A stretch of 64,000 nucleotides of DNA from Moniliophthora roreri (taxonomy: Eukaryota; Basidiomycota; Agaricomycetes; Agaricales; Marasmiaceae): NCBI GenBank assembly GCA_001466705.2, contig LATX02000024.1, positions 1 through 64,000 of the forward strand. The letters are read 5' to 3'. Both the position numbers and the translations under genes were made by a program. Below the pieces are notes generated by a model, which worked only from the letters and a program-made list of their open reading frames with translations, was not told the DNA's origin and ran no database searches. Position 1 is the stretch's first letter; every line of letters begins with the position of its first letter. Of this stretch, positions 32,416 through 45,700 are shown in pieces.

Positions 32416-33780
32416 CTCGAGAGTAGCAGATGGTGTCTCAAGGATGAGTCGATAGAGATTTACATAAACGAGAATCGAAAGAGTGTCATCGGCTTATACT
32501 ATAACCGGGCAGGACAAAAATAGCGTGGGCGACTGCCCACAAGCTGCCCATAAAAGGTCGCTGCAACATTTTGCTCGTCCAAGAAAGGGAGTACATGTAC
32601 GTTACCAGTGCTTGGCTGGTGCCTTCGAGAGATATGAAGATATGAGTGTAAGCCAGTCTGAGGAACGATTTCGAGGGTCTGCCGTGAAATTTGTGACTTT
32701 GTCAGGTGTGTCTGTCAAGTTTCCGACTTGAAAAATGAAGACGGCGAATAGAGTGTTTAGTGTTGAATACGTTGAGCTTGCCCTCGTCGAGAGAGGACAA
32801 AGTTTCGATGAGGCCTCCGATGAAATTTTGATTGCCGGACGCCGCTTTCTCACCTCTACCACCATCATCGTGCGGACTGTTTTCAAGGCAGAAGCTATCA
32901 TAGACTCATATTTGTGGTATTGTTCATAGAAAGTGCCTGTTATGTGGTGCGTCAATACGCGCTCTCATTTAAGAATCCAATTAATTCTCCTCATCTGTGA
33001 TAAATCATAATCCAACCGTCGGAACCCTCATCTGTACACAAGGCCAAATACCTGTTCCGTCGGCGCCACAGCATAGCACTCACTCGAAGTCTTCGTTGGG
33101 ACACTCATTAAGAAGACACCCTTGAGGCCGTGTAACAAGGTAAATAAAGATCAACACTACTGCACTTACAGCGCTTGTTGAGCCTGAATCTGTAACGCAT
33201 CCACCGAAAGACTAGCTTCAAGTTCACGATTTTGACACCTTACAAACGACAAGATGAGACGCCGCCGCAGGCCGCGGCACTTCCCAAGGCATGGTCACAG
33301 CAAAACGTTTTTAGCCTTAATAATCTCTGCGGTCCTGTATCTTGAAGAGAGATTACCATTAGAGGTCAAGCTTCAAGGCCCACTATCACTGTCATAGGAC
33401 TCGAATGCCGAGCACATCATGGAGCTATATGGAAAGCTAATATTGGCTGAGGGTTCTTCACCGTTGAATCACCGTGACAAGCAGAAAACACTTTCCTGTT
33501 AGCTTTCAACCAAAGATTGCGAGGCCCGCCTTGTATACTCTGGTACGCAGAATGTGTGACAAAAGCGTGTCTCCAGAGTTCCGATCCAGAGCTAGTGGGC
33601 CCGGCGAACCTCCCGCTTCTTGTAAATCCGTTTTCGATTATCACCCTTATCAACCCGCTACATTCTCATCTGCATTTATCCCATTTCAGTCCCACTCCAC
33701 TGATCACTTAGATTTGATTCCCCACTCGAGGGCATAAATATCGGATTGCAACGACCATGCACCCGGTAAGTCCGTTGCCA
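32416..33780. other. Intergenic region with a repeat copy
   Basis: Between P450 A and the membrane-protein gene. It holds the right-hand 99-bp repeat copy and no gene I can support. The 5' regions of both flanking genes lie here. Confidence 0.5.
32854..32952. repeat. 99-bp direct repeat, right copy
   Basis: See the left copy at 30096-30194. The two lie about 2.76 kb apart in the same orientation. Confidence 0.75.
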
Positions 33781-35382
33781 TGTCCGATCCCAATCTTCCA
33801 GAGAGTGTCCCACCTTTCTGCCAGGAGTTTCAAGAGGCGTGCTTCCTGCAAATTATCACTCAGCCTGAGACTGTTATAGCGGTAGGTATGTCATCTTTGA
33901 GCATCGTATGAGGTGTCTCAAGACCATTCATAGGTTCAATTCGGTCTTTACGGTACGCTGACCGTCCTCGAGTCCTGCAAGGCCGCTGTATTGACTGTTT
34001 TTCAGGCATCTATGCTATCCTTTATGCGATGTGCATATTTCTTTTGACAAGCAAAAGATCTTCGAAATATGTCTTGCACTGTCTGTTGATGTCGGTGCTG
34101 TTCGTCTTAGTGACCACTGGTCTAGTTATTAACACCGTCGTTTCGACGAGGGAGACCAACGCGAATCTCGTCACCTATGCTTTCAATCCCCTCGATCCCG
34201 CGAGCTCAGGCCTTGAACAGGTAGAGAAACTGTGAGTTTCTTTCCATACCCGCCGAGAAGGAATTGAACTGTGTTACAGGAACAAGCTCACACCAGTCGG
34301 TCAGGCTGTGACAGTTACCGCAAAGTACGCCTAAAGGTTCTCTTCTCATCGGGATCGTGGAACTAACGACTGTATCTAGTCTGATAGCGGACATTATTTT
34401 GGTATAGGAGCTCCATGATCTGTTGATTGTCCTCCAACTGAGGCCGTGATAGATTTGGCGTTGCTATCTTGTGTGGGAAGCCGACTTGAATGTCGTGGCT
34501 CTGCCTGCCCTCTTCTGTCTCGGAAACAATGGTGGGTACTTGACCTTCTTCGGGGACATGATCTCGCTTCAACTTCAGGGCAGTATTGGCGTTTGTCACC
34601 GTTCACCAGGCTATTCACTCAGACATCGGCTCTCCTTTCTACTCTGGCGTGCTTGGTGTTGGCCTCTTCGATTTGAACTCGAAACTATTCCTTGCTTTCA
34701 TTTTCGGGACACTTGTTAGCAACCTCTTGGTGACATTATTGATAGGTGTGTAATTGTTTTTCCCGTAGAGTCATTTATCACCCACTCATTCAATGAAAGC
34801 GGGACGTATACTCTACATCAGCCGGAAAATGAGAGCGTCTGCAGGACCTCGTAACAGCAGGATGTACAGTACGATCGTCGCCATAACGTGCGTGACTTTC
34901 TGGACATAATTAAAACTAATTTCTACCTACTTACCCTTCTTGTGGGCGCGTAGCTTGGAGTCTGGCGTACTATATCCTTTCGCCCTGATCGTCTATGCGG
35001 TGACGACAATGATCTTTCGGTTCGCACCTTTTGACCAAGCTATGTTGCGGGACGTGAGAATGGCGTTGGTGTCCGAGGTTATGGCGTCTTCCTTACTTCA
35101 ATTTGTGGTGAGCCTTGCTATGCTAGCTCTGTAGATTTTCGACTAAAGTGCGATCACAAGGGAATCGCTCCGACATTGATTATCGTAAGGACTGGGTTGG
35201 GCGTTGCTATACAAGATACGAAGAGTTCCATGGAATCGAAGCAGGATTCTGGCGATAATGGTCGAGCGCTGGATATATCTTCTGATGTAGGCAGGTTGTC
35301 GATGCCGATGTTTGCGTCGAGGGGAAGTGTTGAAAGTCAGATTCGTAGTATCGACCTGGAGGCTCAAGGCAAAAGGAAATAA
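33781..35382 (+). CDS. Seven-helix membrane protein, fungal family of unknown function
   Basis: ATG at 33781 (MSDPNLPESVPPF), stop at 35380-35382, with several short introns. Hydrophobic segments follow one another: YAILYAMCIFLL, LMSVLFVLVTTGLVI, LIADIIL joined by an intron (about 34400-34447) to IWRCYLVW, NVVALPALFCLG, LAFIFGTLVSNLLVTLLI, YPFALIVYAVTTMIF and IAPTLIIVRTGLGV. The IWRCYLVW motif after the third helix is typical of a large, expanded basidiomycete family of serpentine proteins with no known function. The tail is Ser-rich and cytosolic-looking. It sits between two P450 genes on the strand of the second. A receptor role is only a guess. Confidence 0.75.
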
Positions 35383-35781
35383 ATGTTGACCTTTCATTGA
35401 ATCCTGTATTTATCTGTGTAATCCTTCGCGCGCGCGAATTCAAGTCTTATGAATTCTTCGTTCCTGGGAATTTCGATGCTGCAGAAGAAGCACGAAGATC
35501 GCTGCTGATGACACTGACAGGTTGATAGCCGACCTGTAGCCAACTTTTTTCACCTTTCACCGATTCAGCCGTCCTCACCAGCCAGCAAATCGCAAATGTC
35601 CTTCTTATCGTTAAATGCGATCAGTTTTCGTCTAGACTCCACACCGTGGTTGCGTGCATCCTATCAGCTGTCCGTCTCAGTAATCAATTCTTCGGACCAG
35701 GCCCCAGGGTCATCAGGTTCTGCCCTTTTCGCTTCCTGACATTGATTACGAGCCTTTTCTTTGGGTCCTTTGCTGGAAGCA

Positions 35782-37807
35782 ATGGCGGTCTTCGACCTCT
35801 TGTTGAAGCAGGATTCGCCAGTACTAAGTGCTGCCATCATTTTGGCTCTGTCATTAGCCGTCGTCACATACTGGAAAGGACGGTCAAAACTCCCCTTACC
35901 GCCGGGTCTAGCATCTGGAAGCCTCATTTATGGTAACCTCTACCAATTACCAAAGACTCAGGCATGGTTTACTTACATGGAATGGAGCAAAATTTATGGT
36001 GCGTAGCGAACCTCCATACTCTCTAGTACGGTGATTAACCGTCTTCGTCTCGCCGCAGGACCCATATTCAGGTTCAGAGTCCTCACGGCGAACACCATAG
36101 TCTTAAACAATGGAAAATCAGCTCTCGATCTGCTTGAGTCACGCTCCAGCATCTATTCAGACCGCCCATACTCGGTTATGTTTGACCAACTTTGCGGTCG
36201 AGCAAAGTCTGTCTCCCGAGTCAAGTTCCACGATCCACGATTCCGAACATATCGACGTATCCTCAACGGCGCATTGAACCGCGGTACAGCAAAAGCTTAT
36301 CAAGGAATCCAGATTGATGAAGTCCACACCTTGCTGCAAGGTCTTGCGAAGACTCCCGAGGATTTCCTCGTTCTCCTCCGCAGGTCTGTATCGCTTCACC
36401 GAGTCACCTCGATATGAGATGTTTATCATGTTTGCGCGGCCGCAGGAACGCGGGCGCCGTGACACTAAAATTAGCGTATGGTTATCAGGTCACGTCTAAT
36501 AACGACGAATTTGTCGAAAGGGTCGACCAATCCTTCGTATATTTTGGAAAGAAACTGGCCAGACTATTCTTGGTAGATTTCTTCCCAATACGTATGGTTT
36601 TGATCCAATTACGTTCTTCTACTGTTACTGACATCAGTCTCTATAGTGCGCTTTGTTCCATCATCGTTCCCAGGCGGCGAGTTCAAGAAGATTGCTAAAG
36701 AGTTCAAAGATGCGAGAGTCGACGATTGGCCTTTCCTATGGGCAAAAGAACGCATTGTACGTGCCTATTTGCCCTTTAAGCGTTTCGAAAGCCTGAAAAG
36801 ACTACAGGCGTCTGGAAACTTTGAAGACTCATTCACTTCAAGATTACTTCGTCCCGAAGATGGTCACGTACCCGATGCAGAAGAAGAAGATATCATCAAG
36901 TTCTGTGACGCAGGTATCTATGCAGGAGGTGCAGACACCGTACGTCGGTTTTGATTATCCTTCAACGTAGCCCTAACTTCTATCAAACCTCCACAGACCG
37001 TCTCCGTCATGACAGCCTTCTTCTTCGTCATGGCTCGGCACCCAGAGATTCAGAAGCGTGCTCAAGCAGAAATTGATCAAATTACCAATAAACAGCGTAT
37101 GCCAAACTTTGGTGATCAAGAGTCTCTGCCCTACATTACTGCAATCATCAAGGAGATATCGCGCTGGGCTCCTACAGCACCTTTAGGTATGTGCTTGGAA
37201 TATACTTCACTGGTTGCCTGTACTGAGTTCTTGATAGGCGTACCGCACAGAGTAATGCAAGATGATGAATATGCTGGTTACCGTATCCCTAAGGGAAGCA
37301 CGATAATCGCGAACATCTGGTAAGCATTGTGTTCTCTCTAGGTCGAGTATTGCTCAACAGCTTTCCTAGGGCTATCACACGGGACACCGATATGTATCCA
37401 AATCCCGAGGTTTTCGACCCCGAAAGACATCTCGGTGACAAGCCACAACCAAATCCCTTCAAGTTCATCTTTGGCTTTGGTATTGATTCAACGCTATTCA
37501 GCCCCCTTTCTCACGCTGACAGATCATCAGGTCGTCGTATTTGTCCTGGAGCACATCTAGCCGAGCAATCCGTCTTCGTGAACGTCGTCAGCATACTTGC
37601 TGTGTATGACATTGGTCCAGAGCTCGACAGTATTGGAAAGCCTATTGAGGCGCCGATTGAGTTTGTCGGTGGAATCACGGCGTGCGTATACCAATCCCAA
37701 ACTAATCACAGGCTGACACCAGGTCTGACAGGCACATGAAACCATTCAAATGTCGTATAACACCTCGAGTACCGCATCTATTGGAAGGGTTGGGAATCTC
37801 GGTGTGA
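35782..37807 (+). CDS. Cytochrome P450 monooxygenase (B)
   Basis: Paralogue of P450 A with the same domain order and many shared intron sites. ATG at 35782, membrane anchor LSAAIILALSLAVVTYW, hinge KLPLPPG. The I-helix GIYAGGADT, the ExxR box KEISRW, DPERHL and the haem loop FGFGRRICPGAHLAE are all present. The haem loop is split by a 51-bp intron (37480-37530) that A lacks. The last exon begins after an intron ending near 37733 and ends at 37807. The frame looks intact. A and B point away from each other (about 3.4 kb apart) around the seven-helix gene, so they may form a small locus. Substrate unknown. Confidence 0.9.
37480..37530 (+). other. 51-bp intron inside the P450 haem-binding loop
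   Basis: GTATTG...CATCAG, length a multiple of three and without a stop in frame. Splicing restores FGFGRRICPG. Retention would insert 17 residues between FGFG and RRICPG. Confidence 0.75.
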
Positions 37808-38068
37808 GACGTGTATATGAGGCCTTGGGTGTTGGATCTCGAACTCGTCTAGTTCCGGACACATACATTTATACATTTGTTCCTGACGTTCTACCTCATC
37901 AAAATGCTACTTACATTGATCGCTACGCCCCCATCCAGGGTCCCCGAGCCCTCGATTCATTCCACTGGCATTGGCCGCCCGCCCAGGAGTCGCATTAGAC
38001 CAGTATAAAGGTCAGCAACTGTCAAGTCAACCCAGCTGACCTTTCCCTTCCCTTCCTCTACATTAGAT

Positions 38069-38852
38069 ATGAAGTTATCGATTCTGTCAGCAGCTCTTCC
38101 GTTCACAGTGGCCAACTTAGTGGTTGGAGAACCTACTACCACGTCCACCAGCCCACCAGCCCTACGGACGTTCTCTGCACCTCATACCTCCAGTACAAAG
38201 GGAACTACGGCAACCATATCAGCAACATTTGTGCTGAGCTAGTGAGTGCCAAGGTCTATATAACAAAGGTTCTTCTCATCGCGTCCTCAGATAGATCACT
38301 GCATCGAGTCGGCCAGAACGAGACAAGACATCTGGAGCATCAATACCTGTGTTGCTGGTGCCACCTGTCAAGGGGTACACTCATTTTCCCGTTCATTCTC
38401 CAGAGTTCCTGACAAGGCTCTAGACAGTCGTGACCACAGGCCTTGCAAAGTGTTTCAATCTAGCCCTTGGCAATATGAATCCCAGAGACTTTCAATCACT
38501 CAATTACAATGTGAGCTTTACATCCAAATGGCTGTTCCCTCCTTCTTTATGACCGGTTCTTCAGCTATACGCTTCCATCGTCGGTGGATGCGCCTGGCAA
38601 CCTGGTGGATGTCCTATAACACAACAAAACTATATTGATTTCTTCTATGGGACCCTGAGTCCAGTCAACTCCAACATCTGGCGTTCAATTTTAGTCGACT
38701 CCTTTCTGGTACTACTGATTTGTTCATCTCTCAGTCTTCAAAGCGAAGTAATCAATCTATGGTGGGGATCAATAAAAGAATGGACCAACACTGGAGATAC
38801 TGTTCCCTACATCAACTTCAACGACTGGTTGCATTACTCCAACTCTCTATGA
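38069..38852 (+). pseudogene. Secreted cysteine-rich protein, glycan-binding-Y3-like, frame broken or mis-modelled
   Basis: An ATG at 38069 opens a signal-like start (MKLSILSAALPF). The Cys-rich body (TYYHVHQP, CTSYLQYKG, DHCIESA, NTCVAGATC, ASIVGGCAWQPGGCPITQQ) is in another frame from the first exon. Introns split it, with GT/AG ends at 38240, 38375 and 38510. The end, WWGSIKEWTNTGDTVPYINF then NDWLHYSNSL and a stop at 38850-38852, is convincing coding sequence, but no GT-AG pair I tried joins it in frame to the exon before. The pattern is that of a basidiomycete family of small secreted proteins related, as I recall, to the Coprinus lectin-like protein Y3. Either two small indels have broken the gene or a splice site is unusual. 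Confidence 0.5.
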
Positions 38853-39011
38853 AACGCTTTGATGTTTTGAAAGACGGATGGGGGAAATTATATATGTACA
38901 ACATGTACGGGCACCCATATAACGGTGCTTCCCAGAGCGAGGAATATGATACAATTAACTTACTGAAAAGAAACGGTCATGAAAACAGGAAGGAAAGAAA
39001 ATGGATTAAAA

Positions 39012-42000
39012 CTAATAGTAACTGCGCCCAAATCCATCCTCGCTATCCGCTCCAGGTGTCCTACGGCCCAATAAATCAGCGTCTCTAGGTGGACTTCCGA
39101 CTAGTAATGATGTCTGAGGAGCCAGGGAAGGATCGATAACGGACCCTGTTGTCGCCCACGAAGTAATGAAGCTGCTCAATCCCGAAACTCCTTTAGTATT
39201 GACCTCCTTCCGTTTGCGTTCAGCAATAGGTGAACTATCCTGATAGGACGTGCCAGGCGTAGGAGATGTCACAGCAATAGGTGTAGTACTAGATGTTCCC
39301 GTACGGAGACTTTGCACCTTCTTGCTAAGCGTTTGCAACACGGATCCTCTCGAAGGCTCTGCAGTTGACGGTTCTCCACCACTTGTAATAGTTGTATCAC
39401 TCGCCATAGAGGTATCTCCTTGATTACTAAGGAGCGTCGAATGAATAGAAGAATCTGATAATCCACGCCTTCGTAAAGTACGTTCAAGCAACGGCGGGAC
39501 ATAATCCTCTTCCTTTTCGTTAATCTTATCCCTAGGGGACGCAGGATTCTGATCCGAATCTAAGATCGCATCCACGTTGCGGGAAAGTCGATTTCGGTTA
39601 AGCAGGGCTTCGGCTTGGAGTGTTTGCCGAGGAGCGCTGGCAGGGCTGAACAGCTCGTTAGGTCTATATGTGGACTGGACTCTTCGAGGTCCGCGTGGTA
39701 ACACGACCCATGGCTCCTTGTCGGGTGTCGAAGGTCTAGGTGCACCAGCAAATATACCCATGACGTTCGAAGACCCAACCGAGTTGGATGAAGACGGTAC
39801 AGGTACCTTCACAGTACCGTCACCATCATGCGAAAGGTTTGTTATAGCACGGCCAACGCCTGCACCAGAGAACTCTACATTGACTGTCGTAGATGAAGCC
39901 GCCAGGGCTGGTGCAATCTTTGGCGCAAAACGTGGAGCCCGCCGACCGCTCGGTACTCTCATCAGACCAGTGGGACCTGCCGGAGCAGCGGCAGAGGTAT
40001 TTGAAGGATCCGCTCGCGGGGCTGGAGAGCCGAATAGTTTCGAGATAGGTGCCATCCAACCTCCACCGGAACCACCAGCCTCCTTGGCTGCATTGGCTGT
40101 CTCCGCCTTCTTTGGGTCCAAAGCCAATTCGCTGACCTTGGGTGCGATACTAGGATCGAGAATGACATCATTCAGTGTTACTCGCATCTGCCCCATCTCG
40201 ACGAACAGTTCCCTAAAAAGCTTGAACAAGACCCGAAGGTCTTTCCTCGTACATGTGGTAATCAGTTTGTCGTCCTCCAAAAGGAACCTGAACTGGGTAC
40301 GTAGTGCGGCTACGTCGTTTAGGATGTTGCTAACGGTAGTGCGAGATAGATGGCCGATGTCGGCTCCGCGGAGATGCTGGCGTTTAAGACGGTTGGTGAG
40401 TGATAGAGCGTCTGCCTCGTTCATGCGATGTAGTAACGAGGAGACGCGTTCGACCAGTGTTGACATGGTAGATGTCGTGGATTCTGAGTATGATGAGGAT
40501 TCAGAACGAGGATCGTGGGGTGACGGCGTTGGTATAGGTGAAGGAGTGGGCGCAGGAGAGGAAGTAAGTGCAGGAGACGGCGACAACAGCCCTGGATAGG
40601 TGTCTGTCTGCACGCCACGAGAACGGGTGAGCAAGAAGAGTGGTCTATGACTCCTGGCCCTCTCAGGCTGCGTACTTTCATCATCTTCCACATCCGTCTG
40701 ATGTTCGATCTGGTATGGAGAAGGTGGTTGTCGAGGGAAAGTGAACTCCGTGGGTGATAAAGGTTGGTTGTTGGTTTCAGGTGTTAATGGTTCCTAATCA
40801 CATATGTTAATGTTTATCAATAGGAAAAAGGGCGCGGCACTTACAAAAGAGCGTGGAGATCGCCAGTCTTGACTGGCAGGTCTGGATATGGGGGCCTAGG
40901 AGTATCATGAGACAATGAAGGGGTATTTGGCGAGGATGTCCTACCAGTTGCTCCCTGAATAAAGATGATGGCACACTTCCAGAATATGCGTGATGCCTCA
41001 GATGAGGTGGGTGGGGTGAGAGGGGCGTAGGTGCTAGCGAAGGGGTTAGCATAGAATGTATTGTGCTACTTGTCAGCCATACCCCGAGAAATGGAACGAG
41101 GCGAACTGAGAGCAGCGCGTGATTCCTCGACCTCTTGTTGTAATGCATTCAAATCGTCGCGGGACTGAGCAAGAAGCGTTTGCAGTTCTGTATTGTCCCG
41201 TTTCAAAGCTTCATTGTCATCCACCAGCGACTCAAGGACACGGGTAATCTCGCTTTGGTCGCTCGCAGCAGTGTTTCCAAGCTGTACATGCTGATTAGCA
41301 GACGAATGAAGGATGGAATGCTGACATACAGCGTCGTGAAGTGATTGGATGTGCGAGCGTGCACCTTGAATTATAGACTCTGAGCATTCCAGTCTATGTT
41401 GCCGCTTCTCCTGCAGATCATCTTGCAATCTTCGAACTTCAGCCTGAAGTTTAGCTGCGACGATTGGTCAGAGGAGGTTCATAGTTTCAAATCTAGAATA
41501 CGCACAAGTCTTGTCTTTTAAGGCAGCAAACCGCGACTCGGCCAATCTCGCCCTCTGTGACTCAAAGTCCCGCTCCTGCTGCATATCATCCCTCTCTTTC
41601 ATCGCCGCAGACAATCGGTTCTCCCAACCAGCCGACCGAGCATGATTCGAAGAAAGTCGTGATATTGTCAGTTTCGCATCCTGAAGTTCTTGCAATAATG
41701 TCTTGTTCGATACTTCAGTTACTTCAGAGTTGACCAATGCTTGCGTGAGCCGCTGGCATAGCCCATGACTCGTCAACCAGATGCCCAGACATCTAATGGG
41801 AGAACAACGCACCCTTTCCAAGTCATTCTTCTCCCTCAATAACTGTGAGATTCGCGATTCTTCTTCCTGAAAGTCGGTATCGTCTTCCGAGGTATATCCC
41901 CCCTCGCTCGTCTTCTGCGAGTGCCGATTGAGCAGTGCCTATAATCGCTAGATATTAAAAGACCTGATCGACTTTTCATAGCGTGACACGTACTTCATTG

Positions 42001-42336
42001 CGTCTCGAGAACGCTTCACTTCGCTGAAGAAGAGCCTGTCCAATCTCTGCATCGACAGCAGTCAGAATTCCTTGCTCGCTTGCCGAACAGGTCAGACCAC
42101 TCACCAGCACTCAACGTCAATCTACTCTCCAGCCGAGCCTTCACTGCATGCCACGTCTGCGCATGCTCACAGTCCTCTCTTCCACAACAGCAATCGAGTA
42201 CCGAGGGTGGTTCAGGCGAAGGAAGCCTAGAGAAATTTGCCAAAGCCAGGGTTAGGTCGTCGATGGTGCTGGTAGCATGCTCGAGGGTACTCGTCATGGT
42301 CAAGGGTGTATCGGGAGGTGAGTCGACGTCCCGCAT
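39012..42336 (-). CDS. Conserved fungal coiled-coil protein, unknown function
   Basis: ATG at 42336 (MRDVDSPPDTPL). The N-terminal exon has a helical LEHATSTIDDLTLALANF segment and a Cys/His cluster (CCCGREDCEH), then KARLESRLTLSA. That joins across an intron (about 42058-42100) to EIGQALLQRSEAF. Long heptad-rich coiled coils follow (about 41840-41070). Next come a Pro/Ser-rich linker and a helical middle domain (LVERVSSLLHRMNEADALS to FRELFVEMGQMRVTLNDVI). The C-terminal half is Ser/Pro-rich and disordered, ending at 39012. At least five exons, about 1000 residues. The architecture suggests a scaffold or cytoskeleton-linked protein, but I do not recognise a characterised homologue. Confidence 0.7.
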
Positions 42337-42709
42337 AGGAACATATGTGTATGGTAGGTGGAAGTGGATAGGAGGATGGTAGCGCCGCCAGTCGCGAGGA
42401 AGGTAAATCAGGAAAAGTTCAGTATGCGGACCGAAGCTCGACTTTGCCGTGTTTTATAGTCGTCGATCAAAATTAAAAAATAAAAACTCAAATTGCGCCT
42501 TTTTTACTTGCATGCATGAGGGGTAACAATGTATTGTACAGAGAAAATACAACGATGAAGAATATTGATGACAACCGACGATAGTACTAGGATACAAATA
42601 ACAAAACAGGAAATAGAGTATGCAGTAGAATTAGATGACGAGTTGAAAGGTCTAGCGAGTAAACACCACCCAAGAAGAAATCAAGCAGAAGGGAATTGTC
42701 GTGATGGGA

Positions 42710-45700
42710 TCATGAAACAATGAGAGCAACAAGATCAGCAATCAAATTCAGCATTTTTGATGATGCTGATGCATTGTGAGGGGAAACAAACTGAAGATTC
42801 CTGGCAACTCCCTGCAAGTTGTGTTTTTCGAGGTCCTTCAAATGGTTTGTTCCCGGTCCGTGAATGGAAGAGGATTCATCTACAGTGTTCAGCGTTGATG
42901 AGGAACCTCGTAGTGCACCGACTCGTGCGTTCACATGGCTGTCACTTCTGACTGACATGAGGTCGTCCAAAAGTGCCATTCGAATCATGGAGGAAGCGTG
43001 ATGAATAATGAAAGGGTTCGAGGCATTGGCGAATGTTTCTTCTATTCGATCGCGGAGGCTCTCATACCTGCAATGTTGTCAGAAAACTTCATACTGGACA
43101 TAGAAAGGCTACTCACGCAGTCCGTATCGTTTCGGGAAACACCGTAGCAATCTCAGCTAACAAACTGTAAAGCATCTCCGTCTCTGCATCATCTCCTTGC
43201 GCTGTAGTGAGCATAACCCCAACAAAAGAAGTGACAAGCAACGCCGTGGTACTATCATTGATCCCCAGGAATTCTATCGAAGGCTGAGGCGTCCCAGATG
43301 TTTCATCCAGGGGTGTTGATTCTGCCTCCAAAAGCATGTTCTCGTCCACGCGACACTCCTTCAATAACTGGTTATAACTATTGATCGTCGTTGACAAAGG
43401 AAGAAGGGCGAGGAAATAACCAAGGGCGTCCGGATTCAACGTGTCATCGTAGCCATTGCTCATATGTCTCTGCTCGGCGGCAACTTCGATTGTTATTCTG
43501 AGTAGACGACGGAGTGCTTCCTCCGTGCATTCCTTGAGTCCGCTATGACGCATCCCCTTGAATAAGATAGCTGCGAGCGAGAATGAAAAACTGGAGTCGA
43601 ACGACAGCTGTAGCATGCTATCAAATTGCAGAGCTGGCTCCTCCATTGGGGATCGTGCATCGAGCAGTGTCAACGGCACCGTATCCCGGTTGAACATCCC
43701 TCTCTTCCTCATCTCCGTTAGGGTCAACGTCAGAAGGTTGGTAGCCTCTTCAAAGAATGCAATGTGGCTTGACTGTAGGAACACCACACCCAACCAGAAC
43801 AGCTGCGGGATATGCCTCGAATCTTGCGGAAGTCCAGGCACAACCTTGGATATGCACCGTAGCATGCTGACTAGTGCCATAATGTCTGCTGTGTCCTGCT
43901 GTCGCAATGCCGTTCTAAACGCCATGAGCATTTGATACATGAAGTCGTCATCCACGTCAGAAGTGGCCAACGCCCCAAGAACGACGAATGATCGCATCTG
44001 GATCATGGAAGAGTACTGGAATGCACATGATGTAGCCAGACTCATCCAACGGGCTCTCCACACATTCAATTGTCCTGTAATCTCAAGTTAGTTCCACTTC
44101 TTTGGGAGAGGAGAAGAAACAAGTACCTTTACTGCCCGATCCTATCGCCATGACGCGCAGCAAAAATTCAGTAAGACGCTCTTGGAGTTCAATGCAGAGT
44201 TTCGGGCTGTCGGTAGGTACATCGTACGAAGAGTATTCGCTGGTAGATGTAACACGAGAAAGGCCAAAGAGCTGAAGGACTTCAGTCGAGGAACATTCCG
44301 TGATGAGTTGCATGAGTTCAGTTGCCGGGCCGTCTTCTGTTCGTGCGAGGTACAAGCACTGAAGTAGGTTGACGATTATCCCGTAAACGGACTTCCGGAC
44401 GATCGTGGCACCTACACCAGCCACAAGTGTCACGATGTGGATGACTTCGGGAAGGTAGAGCTGATTATGAACAGGTTGGTTGGCTTCGAATCCAGCGACG
44501 AGTGCTATCCGAAGGAGTGTGCCAACTTCGGTCCAAGCCGGGTTGTGTGATGGATTTCTCGATAGACGAGGAGATGCCTTGATGATAGCCTTAGGAGAAA
44601 ATCAGAAAGATTCCGATCATACTCAGGTTTAGGCTCACCTTGCGAAGCCGAGAGTAGAGCCGCCCTCGGACATTGATTGATGAGAGTGCGGAAACGGAGT
44701 GAGCAATCATCTCACAACGATGTGTTCCGATTCCGCCATCTGTCGCAGTGCGCACGAGCTCATCGAAAACGAGGTCTATGATGGCGGTATCTGACTTGGC
44801 AATCTCGCCCCAAACATGATACTGAACGGCGTTTGCAGAGAGCTGTGGTGAAACTGTGAGCAGTGCCACCTATGGAGCCAAAGGTTCCTACCTCAGGCAT
44901 TGTTATGGTGAGGTCGATCAATACCCTAATGCAGTCCCGTAAACGTGCACCCGAGCGTTCGTACAAGGCGCTAGTAGGGTTACAAAAGGCCCCGAGGTTC
45001 TTTATCCAAGGATTCATATACCGCAAACCATTGATACGCTGCAAGACTTGCATGACTACCTTTCGTTCCATGGTCGTCATAGCCGCGGCAACCTCTGATA
45101 TGAAGTCAAGGGTCAACTGTGGTGCGAACTGCGCTATACGAGCACTAAGATTAATCACGAAGGCGTTGATATCACCGGGGATGAAACCGGCTAGAGAAAC
45201 CCTTAGTAATGCATGCTGGAATAAGCCTATAACTCTCACCTTTTGCAGCAACTACAGGACTCTTGTCGTAATTCAAGTATTTGCAGACAGCCCCAAGAAG
45301 ATCATAGCCCGCAGACCGCAATTCTTCGTCAGATGGATCGATACTCAACATTCCGACATGTAGAAGAGTTGCAGGGACATTGGAGAAGCGCATAAAACGT
45401 TCGGCCATAGGTGCTTGACTGTCTTTTAGCCGTCCCTTGGCCGCTCGAATGGTCTGAAAAAGTAAACATGAGACCAGAAAAAAGGTAACGTGGTTGCTTG
45501 CTGTACCTTGATGATAACGTCTCGTGCTGGTGAACTAAAGTAGAGAGTGTCCCCCTGGCGACTACGACGTATGATGAACTCATTTGCTTCTTGACCAGTC
45601 TGTACATTGTAGACGTCGCTGATATCGCCCAGCAATACGATTTCAGTCGACCGACAACCCAGCTTCGGAGCAATGTTGATGGCTCGGCACTGCCCAACAT

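Noticed and set aside
39577..40599. A 340-codon frame on the plus strand
   Set aside because: Shadow of the low-complexity coding exon of the coiled-coil gene on the minus strand.
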